This document shows, in pieces, positions 37,308 to 46,620 of a DNA stretch of 64,000 bases (the stretch's first letter is position 1; the number at the start of each line of letters is the position of its first letter). The translations under genes and the position numbers were made by a program. The stretch spans positions 8,965-72,964 of the forward strand of contig JADKCH010000035.1 of assembly GCA_016714685.1 (NCBI GenBank), given 5' to 3'. The DNA comes from Candidatus Geothrix odensensis. GTDB lineage: Bacteria; Acidobacteriota; Holophagae; Holophagales; Holophagaceae. The notes below the pieces were generated by a model. The model did not search any database, was not told the DNA's origin, and saw only the letters and a program-made list of their open reading frames with translations.

Positions 37308-38816
37308 ATGAGAACCGGCTGGCTCCTCAGTTCCTTCAGTTCCCTGGTCCTCGCCGTGGTCTTCGTCCTGGCCTTCCGCTTCCCGGGCGCCCTGGGGGGC
37401 TGGCTGGAGCCCGCCATGGCCCTGCTCTTCCCGCTGCTGCTGCTGGACGGGCTGTTCAAGGGGCGCCACGCCGCCTGGACCTGGCTGACACTGGTGGCCG
37501 GGCTGGTGCTGCTCTACCTCTGGGTGCCCCAGACCCTGGCCAGCAAGGGCGGCCTCCCCTTCGGCGCAGCCCTGCTGGGAATGGTGCTGCTGAGCCTCTG
37601 GGAGGCCACGGGACTCTGGGTGGTGGCCATGGGCTCGCGCTGGATGTTCCGCCGGGTCGGCGCCGCCGGGGCGGCCTGCGCCGCCGCCCTGCTCCTCCTC
37701 GCCTGGGAGACCTGGGGCTTCCATGTCTATCCCTGGACCTGGGGCGCGGCCTTCGGTTCCTTGCCCTGGACTGCCCGCTCGGCGGCCTTCCTGGGCGCCT
37801 CGGGCCTGTCGGCCCTGGCCTGGGCCGCCGGGGCCTGGACCGCGGCGACCCTCGCCGGAGGCGGTTCCCCCCGCCGGGCCCTGGCGGGTCCGGCTCTGGC
37901 CCTCGGTTTCTTGGCGCTGGCGGGCGGCCTCTGGCACCTGCTGCCCCGGGAGGCGGCCCGCACCCTCGATGTCGTGATGATCCAGCCCAACTACCCGGCG
38001 GGCCTGCGCTGGGCAGGCATGGAAGCCGACATGTGGCGACGCAGCGACGCGCTGCTGAAGGCCCAGGGCTGGCCGCGCCCCGGCCGCGCCACCCTGCTGC
38101 TCTGGCCCGAGAGCTCGGTCCTGGGCCGCGACGACCGCCAGCCCGGGCCACGCCTCCCGGGCGAAGCTGCCTCTCGCGGCGTGGCCTGGCTCTTCGGCAC
38201 CGAAGGCGGGCCCTACAACCTGGTCCGGGGCGAGGCGGCGGGGCGCCCGAGCTTCCTCTTCGCGAAGACCGAGCCCATGGCCTTCGGAGAGCGCATGCCC
38301 GGCCCCGCTCCGGTCCGGGCTTGGCTGGACCGGCAGCTGGGCTTCATGTCCCAGGAGCCGGGCGAGCTCAAGGAGGGCTGCGCCTTCGAGGTGCCCACGA
38401 CGAGCGGCCAGGTGCGGGTCCACCCCCTGATCTGCAGCGAGGCGCTGCTGCCCGAGCGCACCCGGCGGGGCCTCGCCCTCGGCCGGGCCGACCTGCTGAG
38501 CAACCACACCAACGACGGCTGGTTTGATCGCAGCATCGCCACCGACCTGCACGCGGCCCAGATCCGTCTGCGGGCCACGGAGCTGGGGGTGCCCCTGCTC
38601 CGCGCCACGCTGTCAGGCAAGTCCGGCGTCTTCCACGAAGACGGCCGGTTCGAGCTGTGGGGCGAGCCGCTCACGGAAGGGGCCTATGCCCTCGAACTGC
38701 GGTGGCGGCCTGTCCGCACGCCCTTGCGCTGGGCGGGGTTCCTCCCCCTCCTGGCGGCTGGGCTGCTGGCGGGATGCCTCCTGCTAGGATGGAAGGCTCC
38801 TTTCCGGAAACCCTGA
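37308..38816 (+). CDS. lnt: Apolipoprotein N-acyltransferase
   Basis: Lnt adds the third acyl chain to lipoproteins at the inner membrane. The N-terminal half contains about six membrane helices (for instance FSSLVLAVVFVLAFRFPGAL, MALLFPLLLLDGLF). The nitrilase-like periplasmic domain has the triad: Glu268 in LLLWPESSVLG, Lys320 in FLFAKTEPMAFGERMP and Cys376 in VHPLICSEALLP. A final helix (GFLPLLAAGLLAGCLLLGW) ends the protein. The length of 502 residues is normal and the frame is intact. The stop overlaps the next ATG by one base (TGATG). It fits with the Lol exporter genes at the window start, though they are far apart. Confidence 0.94.
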   Translation: MRTGWLLSSFSSLVLAVVFVLAFRFPGALGGWLEPAMALLFPLLLLDGLFKGRHAAWTWLTLVAGLVLLYLWVPQTLASKGGLPFGAALLGMVLLSLWEATGLWVVAMGSRWMFRRVGAAGAACAAALLLLAWETWGFHVYPWTWGAAFGSLPWTARSAAFLGASGLSALAWAAGAWTAATLAGGGSPRRALAGPALALGFLALAGGLWHLLPREAARTLDVVMIQPNYPAGLRWAGMEADMWRRSDALLKAQGWPRPGRATLLLWPESSVLGRDDRQPGPRLPGEAASRGVAWLFGTEGGPYNLVRGEAAGRPSFLFAKTEPMAFGERMPGPAPVRAWLDRQLGFMSQEPGELKEGCAFEVPTTSGQVRVHPLICSEALLPERTRRGLALGRADLLSNHTNDGWFDRSIATDLHAAQIRLRATELGVPLLRATLSGKSGVFHEDGRFELWGEPLTEGAYALELRWRPVRTPLRWAGFLPLLAAGLLAGCLLLGWKAPFRKP

Positions 38817-39316
38817 TGAACCGTGATTTTCTCGTACCCGAGCCATTGGCGACGCCCCAGGGCACCGTGGCCTTCTTCGACGAAACCTGGACCGTGGACC
38901 CCCGGGAGCTCCAGATCTTCTTCCAGGCCGAAGAGGTCTACTGGACGGCCTACCGCACCGTCGAGCAGTGGCGGCGGCTGCTGGCCTGCTCCCGCATGCT
39001 GACTGCCCGCCTGGTACCGGAAGGCCACATGGGGGGCCGGCTGGTGGGGGCCACCCGCCTCTGGTCGGACCATGCCTACGAGGCCAAGCTCTACGACGTG
39101 GTGGTGGCCCAGGACCTCATGAACTACGGCGTCGCCTCGGAGCTGGTGAAGTGGGCCCTGCGGCACCCCTGGGTGGGCGAGGTCCACCGCTTCGTCCTCG
39201 AGACCCGGGACGCCACCGAGTTCTACCCCCGCTTCGGCTTCCAGCCGGGCCATGAAGTGGAGAGCTTCCACATGCGCGTGAAGACCGCCGACCTCCACGC
39301 CCGGGGGCTCCGATGA
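38816..39316 (+). CDS. GNAT family N-acetyltransferase
   Basis: A 166-residue acetyltransferase-like protein. Residues about 65-135 show the GNAT core: GATRLWSDHAYEAKLYDVVVA (beta strands before the acetyl-CoA site), then LMNYGVASELVKWALRHP in place of the usual R/Q-x-x-G-x-G/A loop (here N-Y-G-V-A), and EFYPRFGFQPG (the y.k.GF motif). The substrate is unknown. It is translationally coupled to lnt (TGATG) and overlaps maf by ATGA, so all three are likely one transcript. Confidence 0.8.
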   Translation: MNRDFLVPEPLATPQGTVAFFDETWTVDPRELQIFFQAEEVYWTAYRTVEQWRRLLACSRMLTARLVPEGHMGGRLVGATRLWSDHAYEAKLYDVVVAQDLMNYGVASELVKWALRHPWVGEVHRFVLETRDATEFYPRFGFQPGHEVESFHMRVKTADLHARGLR

Positions 39317-39939
39317 CCGACACCATGCCCGGCCTCGCCGAGATCGCCCTCCAGCCCCTCATCCTGGCCAGCGGCAGCCCCCGGCGGCGCCACTGGCTGG
39401 AGGCCATGCGCATCCCCTTCGAGCTGCAGGCGCCCCAGGTGGATGAGACCCCCCTGCTCGACGAGGATCCCTCCGACCTGGTGCTGCGGCTGGCCGAGCT
39501 CAAGGCCGAAGTCATCGCCGCCCGCAACCCCGGCCGCTGGGTCATGGCCGCCGACACCACCGTGGCCGTGGACCACCACACCCTGAACAAGCCCGTGGAC
39601 GTGGAGGACGCCGTGCGGATGCTCAGCCTCATCCAGGGCCGGGCCCACCAGGTGCATACGGGCTTCTGCCTGCAGCGCAACGACGCCATCCACAGCTTCG
39701 TGGACACGGCGCAGGTCTTCTTCCGCCCCCTCACCGAGGCCCAGATCCGCTGGTACGTCGGAACCCGGGAGCCCATGGACAAGGCCGGGTCCTACGCCAT
39801 CCAGGGCATCGGGGCCCTCTTCATCGAGGCGGTCCAGGGGAGCTTCTCCACCGTCATGGGGCTCCCCGTGGAACGGATGGGGGCCCTGTTCGGGCACCTG
39901 GGCCTGCTGAAGCCCTGGATGGGGTTTCCGAAAGCCTGA
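39313..39939 (+). CDS. maf: Maf-like nucleoside triphosphate pyrophosphatase
   Basis: Maf proteins hydrolyse non-canonical or pyrimidine NTPs to NMPs. LILASGSPRRRHWLEAMRIPF is the family start with the S-x-R-R motif. PQVDETPLLDEDPSDLVLRLAELKA gives the E-x-x-K part in slightly altered form. VMAADTTVAVD contains the metal-binding D. GRAHQVHTGFCL and DKAGSYAIQGIGALFIEAVQG complete the pattern. The protein is 208 residues and the frame is intact. The start overlaps the GNAT stop by 4 bases. Confidence 0.92.
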   Translation: MTDTMPGLAEIALQPLILASGSPRRRHWLEAMRIPFELQAPQVDETPLLDEDPSDLVLRLAELKAEVIAARNPGRWVMAADTTVAVDHHTLNKPVDVEDAVRMLSLIQGRAHQVHTGFCLQRNDAIHSFVDTAQVFFRPLTEAQIRWYVGTREPMDKAGSYAIQGIGALFIEAVQGSFSTVMGLPVERMGALFGHLGLLKPWMGFPKA

Positions 39940-40329
39940 CGGATTTACTAGGTAATTCAGCGCCGGGTCATGGAGGAAATCGTCCTTTCGGACGATGCGG
40001 ATATAGACCACCGCAAAATCCTCTTAAATGTCTGGAAACGCCTCAGAAAAAATAGGTAACCATTCGCATTGCCCTGCCCTATCATCGTGATCTGCGACAC
40101 AACTTGCCGAGTTGTCGCCTTGGGGTGAGAGCCCCAGGTTTGGATGATGTCTTAAAAATTTATTAGACAGGCCCGCGCCCTTTCGTCCAACCAGATCAGC
40201 CTGAAGCCGGGGAACGTCCCGCCTCATGCTCCGCTGGCCCACCGGTCCCTGACCCGTCCCACCGATCCACCGTTCCCTGATGGCCTCCCGGGCCTGCTCC
40301 GCGAGCCAGCGCTTTCCAAGGGGTTGTGC
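39940..40329. other. Leader/intergenic region before the Act operon, with stacked hairpins
   Basis: No gene is visible in these 390 bases. Three hairpins are: ATCGTCC-TTTC-GGACGAT (39979-39996, perfect 7-bp stem, candidate end of the lnt-maf transcript); GCGACACAACT / AGTTGTCGC (40094-40118, two-base bulge); and CTTGGGG / CCCCAGG (40119-40138, one G-T pair). The last two are adjacent. The region is more AT-rich than its surroundings, with TTAAAAATTTATTAGAC at about 40152-40169, where a promoter for the Act operon could lie. Confidence 0.5.
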
Positions 40330-40893
40330 ATGCACCGATTCGACCAGGCCTTCCGCTTCGTCCTGCCCGCCGCGGCCGTGGCGGTGCTGGCCACGGTCCT
40401 CAGCGTGGGCTGGTTCACGCAGCCGGACCGCTTCGCCAAGGGCTATGCCCCCGAGCAGCCCATCCCCTTCTCCCATGAGCTCCATGCCGGGACCCTCCGG
40501 ATGCAGTGCCAGTACTGCCACTCCGGCGTGGACAAGTCGCGCCATGCGGGCATCCCCAGCCCGGACCTCTGCATGGACTGCCACAAGGTCACCAAGGCGG
40601 ACCGTCCCGCCATCCAGAAGCTGACCCAGATCGCCAATTCCGGCGCGCCCCTGCCCTGGCAGCGGGTCCACACGCTTCCCGACCACGTCTTCTTCGACCA
40701 CCGGCCCCACGTGAACGCCGGCATCGCCTGCCAGAGCTGCCACGGGGAAGTGCAGACCATGAAGGTCCTCACCCGGGAGATGGGCCTGCGCATGGGCAAC
40801 TGCCTGGGCTGCCACCGGGATCCCCATGCGGCCCTGCCGCCGGGCTCGAAGGTCACCAAGGGCGCCGAGCACTGCGCCGCCTGCCATCGCTAG
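40330..40893 (+). CDS. actA: Alternative complex III pentaheme cytochrome c subunit ActA
   Basis: ActA passes electrons in the quinol-oxidising complex that replaces bc1. The 187-residue protein has an N-terminal membrane anchor (VLPAAAVAVLATVLSVGWF) and five CxxCH heme-binding sites: CQYCH, CMDCH, CQSCH, CLGCH and CAACH at the very end. Spacing and heme number equal those of ActA proteins. The ATG is at 40330. It starts the Act operon. Confidence 0.93.
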   Translation: MHRFDQAFRFVLPAAAVAVLATVLSVGWFTQPDRFAKGYAPEQPIPFSHELHAGTLRMQCQYCHSGVDKSRHAGIPSPDLCMDCHKVTKADRPAIQKLTQIANSGAPLPWQRVHTLPDHVFFDHRPHVNAGIACQSCHGEVQTMKVLTREMGLRMGNCLGCHRDPHAALPPGSKVTKGAEHCAACHR

Positions 40894-40904
40894 GAGCACC
40901 GACG

Positions 40905-41099
40905 ATGGCCGATCACACCCGCAAACCGTTCGTGGACAGGGCCGCCACCCTGCTGGCCGGCCCCTACCTGCTGGGGCAGAAGGCCCTGAGCCTGGTCTTT
41001 CAGCCGGGCCAGGCCCCCCCGACAGATCCACCGCCGGAAGCCGCCGCCCTCCGCATCTCCATCACGCCCCCTGAACACGCCATCAAGCGCCGCGGATGA
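40905..41099 (+). CDS. Small protein of 64 residues between actA and actB
   Basis: An open frame of 65 codons starting MADHTRKPFVDRAATLLAGP and ending in PPEHAIKRRG, in an 11-base gap after actA and 4 bases before actB. The middle (LAGPYLLGQKALSLVF) is moderately hydrophobic, too short for a certain membrane helix; a Pro-rich part follows (QPGQAPPTDPPPEAAALR). I do not recognise a family. TAGGAGCACC precedes the ATG at a normal spacing. Tight packing inside the operon argues that it is translated. Confidence 0.55.
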   Translation: MADHTRKPFVDRAATLLAGPYLLGQKALSLVFQPGQAPPTDPPPEAAALRISITPPEHAIKRRG

Positions 41100-41103
41100 C
41101 CCG

Positions 41104-44091
41104 ATGAAGACACGACTCCCCGATCATGGCCCCGCAGAGATGCCCCAGTTCTGGCGCACCCTCGAAGAGCGCGTCGAGACTCCAGAGGCCCGCCAGGCGG
41201 CCCACGACGAGTTCCTCCCCGGCGCCGTTCCCGCCGGCTTCGACGACGTCCACGGCCTGCCCATGCAGAGCGGCTTCTCCCGGCGCGACTTCCTCGGCCT
41301 GGTGAGCGCCACCGCGGCCCTGGCCGCCACCGTGGCCTGCGACCGCAAGGGCCAGGGCACCGTGGTGCCCTACTCCAAGCGCCCCGTGGAAGTGACGCCC
41401 GGCGTGGCCAACTACTACGCCAGCGCCACGAACGAAGGCCGCCGCGTCTACCCCGTGCTGGTGAAGACCCGCGAGGGGCGCCCCATCCACCTCACGGGCA
41501 ATGACGAGCACCCCGGCGTGAAGGGCAAGACCAGCCCCCGGACCCTGGCCGATGTCCTCCGCCTCTACGATCCCGACCGCCTCCGTGCCCCCAAGGCCGG
41601 TGGGCGGACCACCAGCTGGTCCGAAGCCGAGGGCCAGCTGCACAGTGCGCTGAAGTCGGCCAAGTCCTCCGGCAAGTCCGTGCTGCTGGTCTCCGGCGCC
41701 GTGGTCTCACCCAGCCGCAAGGCCCTGCTGGCGGATCTGAAAGCCGCCCTGCCCACCCTGGAGCACCTGGCCTATGAGCCCGCCGCGGGCGATGCGGCCG
41801 AGGAGGCCGCCAAGGCCAGCTTCGGCCAGGCCGTGGACCTGCAGCCCCAGCTCGCCAAGGCCAAGGTCATCCTCTCCCTGGGTGCCGACTTCCTGAATGG
41901 CGAGGACCCCGAGGCGCTGGGTGCCTGGGGCGCCAAGCGCAGGTTGAAGAACGCGAAGGAGGAGATCAATCGCCTCTGGGTGCTGGAAGGTCCCCTGACC
42001 CTCACGGGCACCAACGCCGACGTGCGGGTTCCCGTCTCGCCCTCCCGCCTTGCGGCCGTGGCCTATGCCCTGGCGAAGGAACTCGCCGCCAAAGGTGTGG
42101 CTCTGCCCGCAGGGACCGACCTGTCTTCCACTTCGCCCCAGACAGAAGTCCCCGCCAAGGCCTGGGGCAATCTGGTCAAGGACCTTCACCATGCGGGGCG
42201 GCAGGCCGTGGTGCTCTGCGGGGCCCAGATGCCCGCCGAGGCCCACCAGGCCGCCCATCTGCTGAACGCCATGCTGAACTCCGAGGGCGTGGCCCTGCAG
42301 GCGGCCGAGCCGCTGGCCACCATCAAGGACCTGGATGCCGCCGTGCAGGCCATGACCGAGGGTCGCTACGCCGCAGCCATCTTCTGGGACGTGAACCCCG
42401 GCTTCACCTACCCGAGGGCCTCGGCCTGGCAGCAGGCCACCGCCAAGGTGCCCTTCCGCGCCTGGATCGGCCAGGTGGAGGATGAGACCTCGGCCCAGTG
42501 CCAGGTGCTGCTCCCCGAGAGCCACTGGCTGGAGAGCTGGGGGGACTTCAGCACCCCCAGTGCCACCGTCCTCCAGCAGCCCACCGTGGGCACCCTCTAT
42601 GACACCCGCCAGGGCGAGGACATCCTCATCGGCGCGCTGAAAGCGCTGGGCGCCTCGGCTCCGGACAGCTACCACGCCTACCTGAAGGCCCGCTGGCAGA
42701 AGAGCCTGCCCGCCACCTCCTCCTTCGAGCAGGCCCTCCACGACGGCCTCGTGAAGGTTGAGGGCAAAACCACTGCACCCGCCTTCAAGGGGGCCTCAGT
42801 GGCAGCCGCCGCCAAGAAGGCCGCCGCCGCGCGGGCCGAAGGTCTCGAACTGGTGCTCATCCCCGGCTTCGCCACCCACGATGGCCGCCACGCCAACAAC
42901 AGCTGGCTGCAGGAGACCCCCGATCCCATCAGCAAGATGACCTGGGACAACCCGGTGTCCGTCTCCGTGCAGGATGCGCAGGCGCTCGGCATCCAGGAGG
43001 GCGACTGGGTCAGCCTCAGCCTCGGGGATACCACCCTGCGGCTGCCGGCGGTCCTCCAGCCCGGCCAGGCCAAGGGCGTGCTCACCCTGGCGCTGGGCTA
43101 CGGCCGCAGCACCGGCGGGGTGGCCAAGGGCGTGGGCGCCAACGCCTTCCCCTTCCTGGGGTCCGACCCCGCCACGGCCAACGTCCGCCCCGGGGCGCGC
43201 CTCGCCAAGGCCGGCGGCAGGAAGGAACTCTCCCGCACGCAGAGCCACCACCGCATGGAAGGCCGTGACCTGGTCCGTTCGCTCACCATGGACGAGTACG
43301 AGCACAACCCGCAGGGGCACCACCACGTGCCCGAGCTGGTCACCCTCTATGAGGATCAGAAGTTCCCCGACCACAAGTGGGGCATGGTCATCGACCTGGC
43401 GGCCTGCACCGGGTGTTCGGCCTGCGTGGTGGCCTGCCAGTCCGAGAACAACGTGCCGGTGGTGGGCCCCGAGCAGGTGGCCCGCGGCCGCGAGATGCAC
43501 TGGATCCGCATCGACCGCTACTACGAGGGCGAGCTGGAGAACCCGAAGGTGGTCCACCAGCCCATGCTCTGCCAGCACTGCGACAACGCCCCCTGCGAGA
43601 ACGTCTGCCCGGTGAACGCCACCAACCACAGCCCCGACGGGCTCAACCAGATGGCCTACAACCGCTGCGTGGGCACCCGCTACTGCGCCAACAACTGCCC
43701 CTACAAGGTGCGCCGCTTCAACTTCTTCGAATACACCGCGACCAAGACCGAGCCCGAGACCCTGGCGAACAATCCCGAGGTCACGGTCCGTCCCCGCGGC
43801 GTCATGGAGAAGTGCTCCTTCTGCGTGCAGCGCATCCAGGATGTGAAGATCCGCGCCAAGGGCGAGGGCCGCAGCATCTTCGACGGAGAAGTGACCACCG
43901 CCTGCATGGCCGGGTGCCCCTCGGACGCCATCGTCTTCGGCGACCTGAAGGATCCCAAGAGCAAGGTCGCCCAGCTGGTGGCCGCGAGCCGGGCCTACCG
44001 CGTCCTCGAAGAAGTCGGCGCCAAGCCCGCCATCACCTACCTGGCCGACCTGAAGAACCCCGTCGTCGAGGGAGGCTCCCATGCGCACTGA
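41104..44091 (+). CDS. actB: Alternative complex III iron-sulfur / molybdopterin-like subunit ActB
   Basis: A 995-residue fusion of a MopB-like domain (cofactor-free in this family) and a ferredoxin domain. A twin-arginine-type motif, SRRDFLGLVSATAALAATVAC, lies at residues about 59-79. The N-terminal half resembles molybdopterin oxidoreductases. The C-terminal part carries four clusters: ACTGCSACVVACQSENNVP, CQHCDNAPCENVCPVNAT, CVGTRYCANNCPYKVRRF and CSFCVQRIQ...TACMAGCPSDAIVFGD. Iron-sulfur wires move electrons from ActC to ActA/ActE. The frame is intact. The end overlaps the actC start by 11 bases. Confidence 0.95.
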   Translation: MKTRLPDHGPAEMPQFWRTLEERVETPEARQAAHDEFLPGAVPAGFDDVHGLPMQSGFSRRDFLGLVSATAALAATVACDRKGQGTVVPYSKRPVEVTPGVANYYASATNEGRRVYPVLVKTREGRPIHLTGNDEHPGVKGKTSPRTLADVLRLYDPDRLRAPKAGGRTTSWSEAEGQLHSALKSAKSSGKSVLLVSGAVVSPSRKALLADLKAALPTLEHLAYEPAAGDAAEEAAKASFGQAVDLQPQLAKAKVILSLGADFLNGEDPEALGAWGAKRRLKNAKEEINRLWVLEGPLTLTGTNADVRVPVSPSRLAAVAYALAKELAAKGVALPAGTDLSSTSPQTEVPAKAWGNLVKDLHHAGRQAVVLCGAQMPAEAHQAAHLLNAMLNSEGVALQAAEPLATIKDLDAAVQAMTEGRYAAAIFWDVNPGFTYPRASAWQQATAKVPFRAWIGQVEDETSAQCQVLLPESHWLESWGDFSTPSATVLQQPTVGTLYDTRQGEDILIGALKALGASAPDSYHAYLKARWQKSLPATSSFEQALHDGLVKVEGKTTAPAFKGASVAAAAKKAAAARAEGLELVLIPGFATHDGRHANNSWLQETPDPISKMTWDNPVSVSVQDAQALGIQEGDWVSLSLGDTTLRLPAVLQPGQAKGVLTLALGYGRSTGGVAKGVGANAFPFLGSDPATANVRPGARLAKAGGRKELSRTQSHHRMEGRDLVRSLTMDEYEHNPQGHHHVPELVTLYEDQKFPDHKWGMVIDLAACTGCSACVVACQSENNVPVVGPEQVARGREMHWIRIDRYYEGELENPKVVHQPMLCQHCDNAPCENVCPVNATNHSPDGLNQMAYNRCVGTRYCANNCPYKVRRFNFFEYTATKTEPETLANNPEVTVRPRGVMEKCSFCVQRIQDVKIRAKGEGRSIFDGEVTTACMAGCPSDAIVFGDLKDPKSKVAQLVAASRAYRVLEEVGAKPAITYLADLKNPVVEGGSHAH

Positions 44092-45485
44092 CGCCGCCCA
44101 GGCCGGCGCCATCCCCGAGGCCCTGCTGGAGCCCGCGCTCACCGTGGGCAAGGTCACGCCCGGGGGCCTCGACGACCAGGTCCTGGCCTTCCCGGAGACC
44201 AAGCCTCCGAAGCAGTGGTACATCGGCCTGGCCATCACCCTGACGGCCCTCTTCATCGGCCTCGGCTTCATCGGCTACACCTTCATCACCGGCATCGGCG
44301 CCTGGGGCAACAACAGCCCCGTGTTCTGGGCCTTCGACATCATCAATTTCGTGTTCTGGGTGGGCATCGGCCATGCCGGCACGCTCATCTCGGCCATCCT
44401 CTTCCTGTTCCGCAAGCGCTGGCGCAACGCCATCGCCCGCTTTGCCGAGGCCATGACCATCTTCGCGGTCATGTGCGCCGTGGTCTTCCCCCTGATCCAC
44501 GTCGGGCGGCCCTGGCTGGCCTACTGGCTCTTCCCCTACCCGAACCAGCGCGCCCTCTGGACCAACTTCCGGTCCCCCCTGCTCTGGGACGTCTTCGCGG
44601 TGAACACCTACTTCTCCGTGTCCCTGATGTTCTGGGTACCTGGGCCTGATTCCGGACATCGCCTCCATGCGCGACCGCACCACCAGCAAGCTGCGCAAGG
44701 TGATCTACACCGTGCTGGCCCTGGGCTGGCGTGGCGCCGCCCGGCACTGGCAGCACTATGAGAAGGCCTACCTGCTGCTGGCGGGCCTGGCCACGGGCCT
44801 GGTGCTGTCCGTGCACTCGGTGGTGAGCTTCGACTTCGCCACCTCCGTGGTGCCCGGCTGGCACATGACCATCTTCCCGCCCTACTTCGTGGCGGGCGCC
44901 ATCTTCGCCGGCTTCGCCATGGTGGTGATGGTGCTGGTGGTGGTGCGCGAGACCATGCAGCTGAAGAACCTGATCACCGACCGCCATCTGGACGTGATGA
45001 ACAAGGTGATCCTCGCCATGAGCTGCATCATGGGCTACAGCTACATGATGGAGGGCTTCACGGCCTGGTACTCCATGAACGAGTACCTGCACCACGGCTT
45101 CATGAACATCATCACGGGCACCTACGGCTGGGCCGGCTGGCTCACCATCTTCTGCAACATCCTCTTCCCCCAGATCCTCTGGTTCAAGAAGGCCCGCACC
45201 AGCTACTTCTGGATGATCCTGGTGGCCCTGGGCGTCACGGTCGGCATGTGGTTCGAGCGCTTCGTGATCATCGTGATCTCGCTGCACCAGGACTACCTGC
45301 CCTCGGCGTGGCGCATCTACCAGCCCACCCTGACGGACTTCGGCATCCTGCTGGGCACCTTCGGGCTCTTCTTCACCATGGTCCTGCTCTTCGCCCGGGT
45401 CCTGCCGGTCATCGCGACCACGGAAGTGAAGGCGATCCTGCCGGACGCGCAGCCCTCTCACCATGGAGATGACCACCATGTCTGA
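44081..45485 (+). CDS. actC: Alternative complex III NrfD-like membrane subunit ActC, one frame break
   Basis: ActC is the polytopic NrfD-type subunit that holds a quinol site. About ten membrane helices are predicted by eye, for example YIGLAITLTALFIGLGFIGY, INFVFWVGIGHAGTLISAIL and FAEAMTIFAVMCAVVFPLIH. One indel near 44636-44648 (at MFWVPG) shifts the frame; the continuation is LGLIPDIASMRDRTTSKLRK. HSVVSFDFATSVVPGWHMTIFPPYF is a conserved stretch, here split into its known halves. The C-terminus PSHHGDDHHV is His-rich. The ATG lies inside the end of actB. Confidence 0.92.
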
Positions 45486-46620
45486 GACCTCGTACTCCGT
45501 CCTCGGCATCTTCGACACGCCCAACGCCCTGATGGCGGCCATCCCCAAGGCCCGCGCCGCCAAGCTGGGCACCGTCGAGGCCTACACGCCCTACCCGATC
45601 CACGGCATCGACGAGGCCCTGGGCCTGCGCAAGTCCCCCCTGGGCGGCATGGTGCTGGTCATGGGTGTCCTCGGCGCGCTCACGGCCTTCGGCTTCCAGT
45701 ACTGGATCAGCGCCATCGACTACCCGATCATCACCGGCGGCAAGCCGGCCGACTCCTGGGAAGCCTTCATCCCCATCATGTTCGAAGTGACGGTGCTCTT
45801 CGCCACCTTCACGGCGGGCCTCGGGATGCTGCTCCTGCTCAACAAGCTGCCCTTCTTCGGGCATCCGGTGCTCTCCTCCAAGGCCATCGCGGGCATCACC
45901 CGCGATCGCTACGCGCTGGCCATCGAGGCCGAGAGCGAGGGGTTCGACAGCGCCGCCGCCGCTGCCACCCTGCGTGCCGCGGGGGCCGTCGAGGTGGAGG
46001 TGCTGCCTGCTCCCGACCGCAGCCCCTTCCTGACCAGCGACTTCATCCTGCGCACCCTGGGTGGCATCTTCGCGGCCTGCCTGGTGGCGGGAGTGGCGAT
46101 CTACACCCTGACCAAGTGGTTCCCCCTGCTGAAGCCCATGGTCTACATGCAGGACCAGCCGCGCCTCAACCCCCAGAAGGCGTCCGCCTTCTTCAAGGAC
46201 GGGCACGGCATGCAGAAGCCCGTGCCCGGCACCGTGGCCCGGGGCTTCCTGCCCACCGCCACCGGCACCCAGGAGGCCTCGGCCACCTTGGTGAATCCCC
46301 TGCCCCGCACCCAGGAGGTCTTCGTCCTGGGCCGCAAGGTCTACACCAACCGCTGTGAGGTCTGCCACGGCGCCGTGGGCAACGGCTCTGGCAGCCTGAC
46401 CGCGGCCTATGGGGCCAAGGCCGCGAACCTCCAGGCCAAGCAGTTCCTGGACTACCCGGACGGCAAGATCTACTGGGCCATCGTCCACGGGAAGAACGCC
46501 ATGCCCTCCCATGCCCCCTACCTCTCCGACCGGGAGCGCTGGGCCGTGGTGCACTACGTGCGCGCCCTGCAGCGGGCCCAGAACGCCAAGGACGAGGACC
46601 TGAAGGTGGTCACCCCATGA
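45478..46620 (+). CDS. ActD-ActE fusion: DUF3341 membrane subunit joined to a monoheme cytochrome c
   Basis: The N-terminal about 200 residues are ActD: YSVLGIFDTPNALMAAIPKA, VEAYTPYPIHGIDEALGLRK and two membrane helices (GGMVLVMGVLGALTAFGFQY; FEVTVLFATFTAGLGMLLLL). The C-terminal about 180 residues are a membrane-anchored cytochrome c (helix TLGGIFAACLVAGVAIYTL) with one CEVCH heme site and a distal Met in GKNAMPSH. In many Act operons ActD and ActE are separate genes; no stop or frame change separates them here. I prefer the ATG at 45478, eight bases after GGAGA; the ATG at 45463 would overlap actC more. Confidence 0.85.
   Translation: MSETSYSVLGIFDTPNALMAAIPKARAAKLGTVEAYTPYPIHGIDEALGLRKSPLGGMVLVMGVLGALTAFGFQYWISAIDYPIITGGKPADSWEAFIPIMFEVTVLFATFTAGLGMLLLLNKLPFFGHPVLSSKAIAGITRDRYALAIEAESEGFDSAAAAATLRAAGAVEVEVLPAPDRSPFLTSDFILRTLGGIFAACLVAGVAIYTLTKWFPLLKPMVYMQDQPRLNPQKASAFFKDGHGMQKPVPGTVARGFLPTATGTQEASATLVNPLPRTQEVFVLGRKVYTNRCEVCHGAVGNGSGSLTAAYGAKAANLQAKQFLDYPDGKIYWAIVHGKNAMPSHAPYLSDRERWAVVHYVRALQRAQNAKDEDLKVVTP

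Noticed and set aside
40060..40170. A known riboswitch (TPP, c-di-GMP or molybdenum cofactor type) in front of the Act operon
   Set aside because: GGGGTGAGAGCCCC looks a little like the TPP box, but the CTGAGA core and the second half are missing; the other consensus patterns do not fit.
41104..43250. An active molybdopterin oxidoreductase
   Set aside because: The N-terminal half of ActB has the fold signature, but it is followed by the ActB ferredoxin domain and lies in an Act operon, where this domain binds no molybdenum cofactor.
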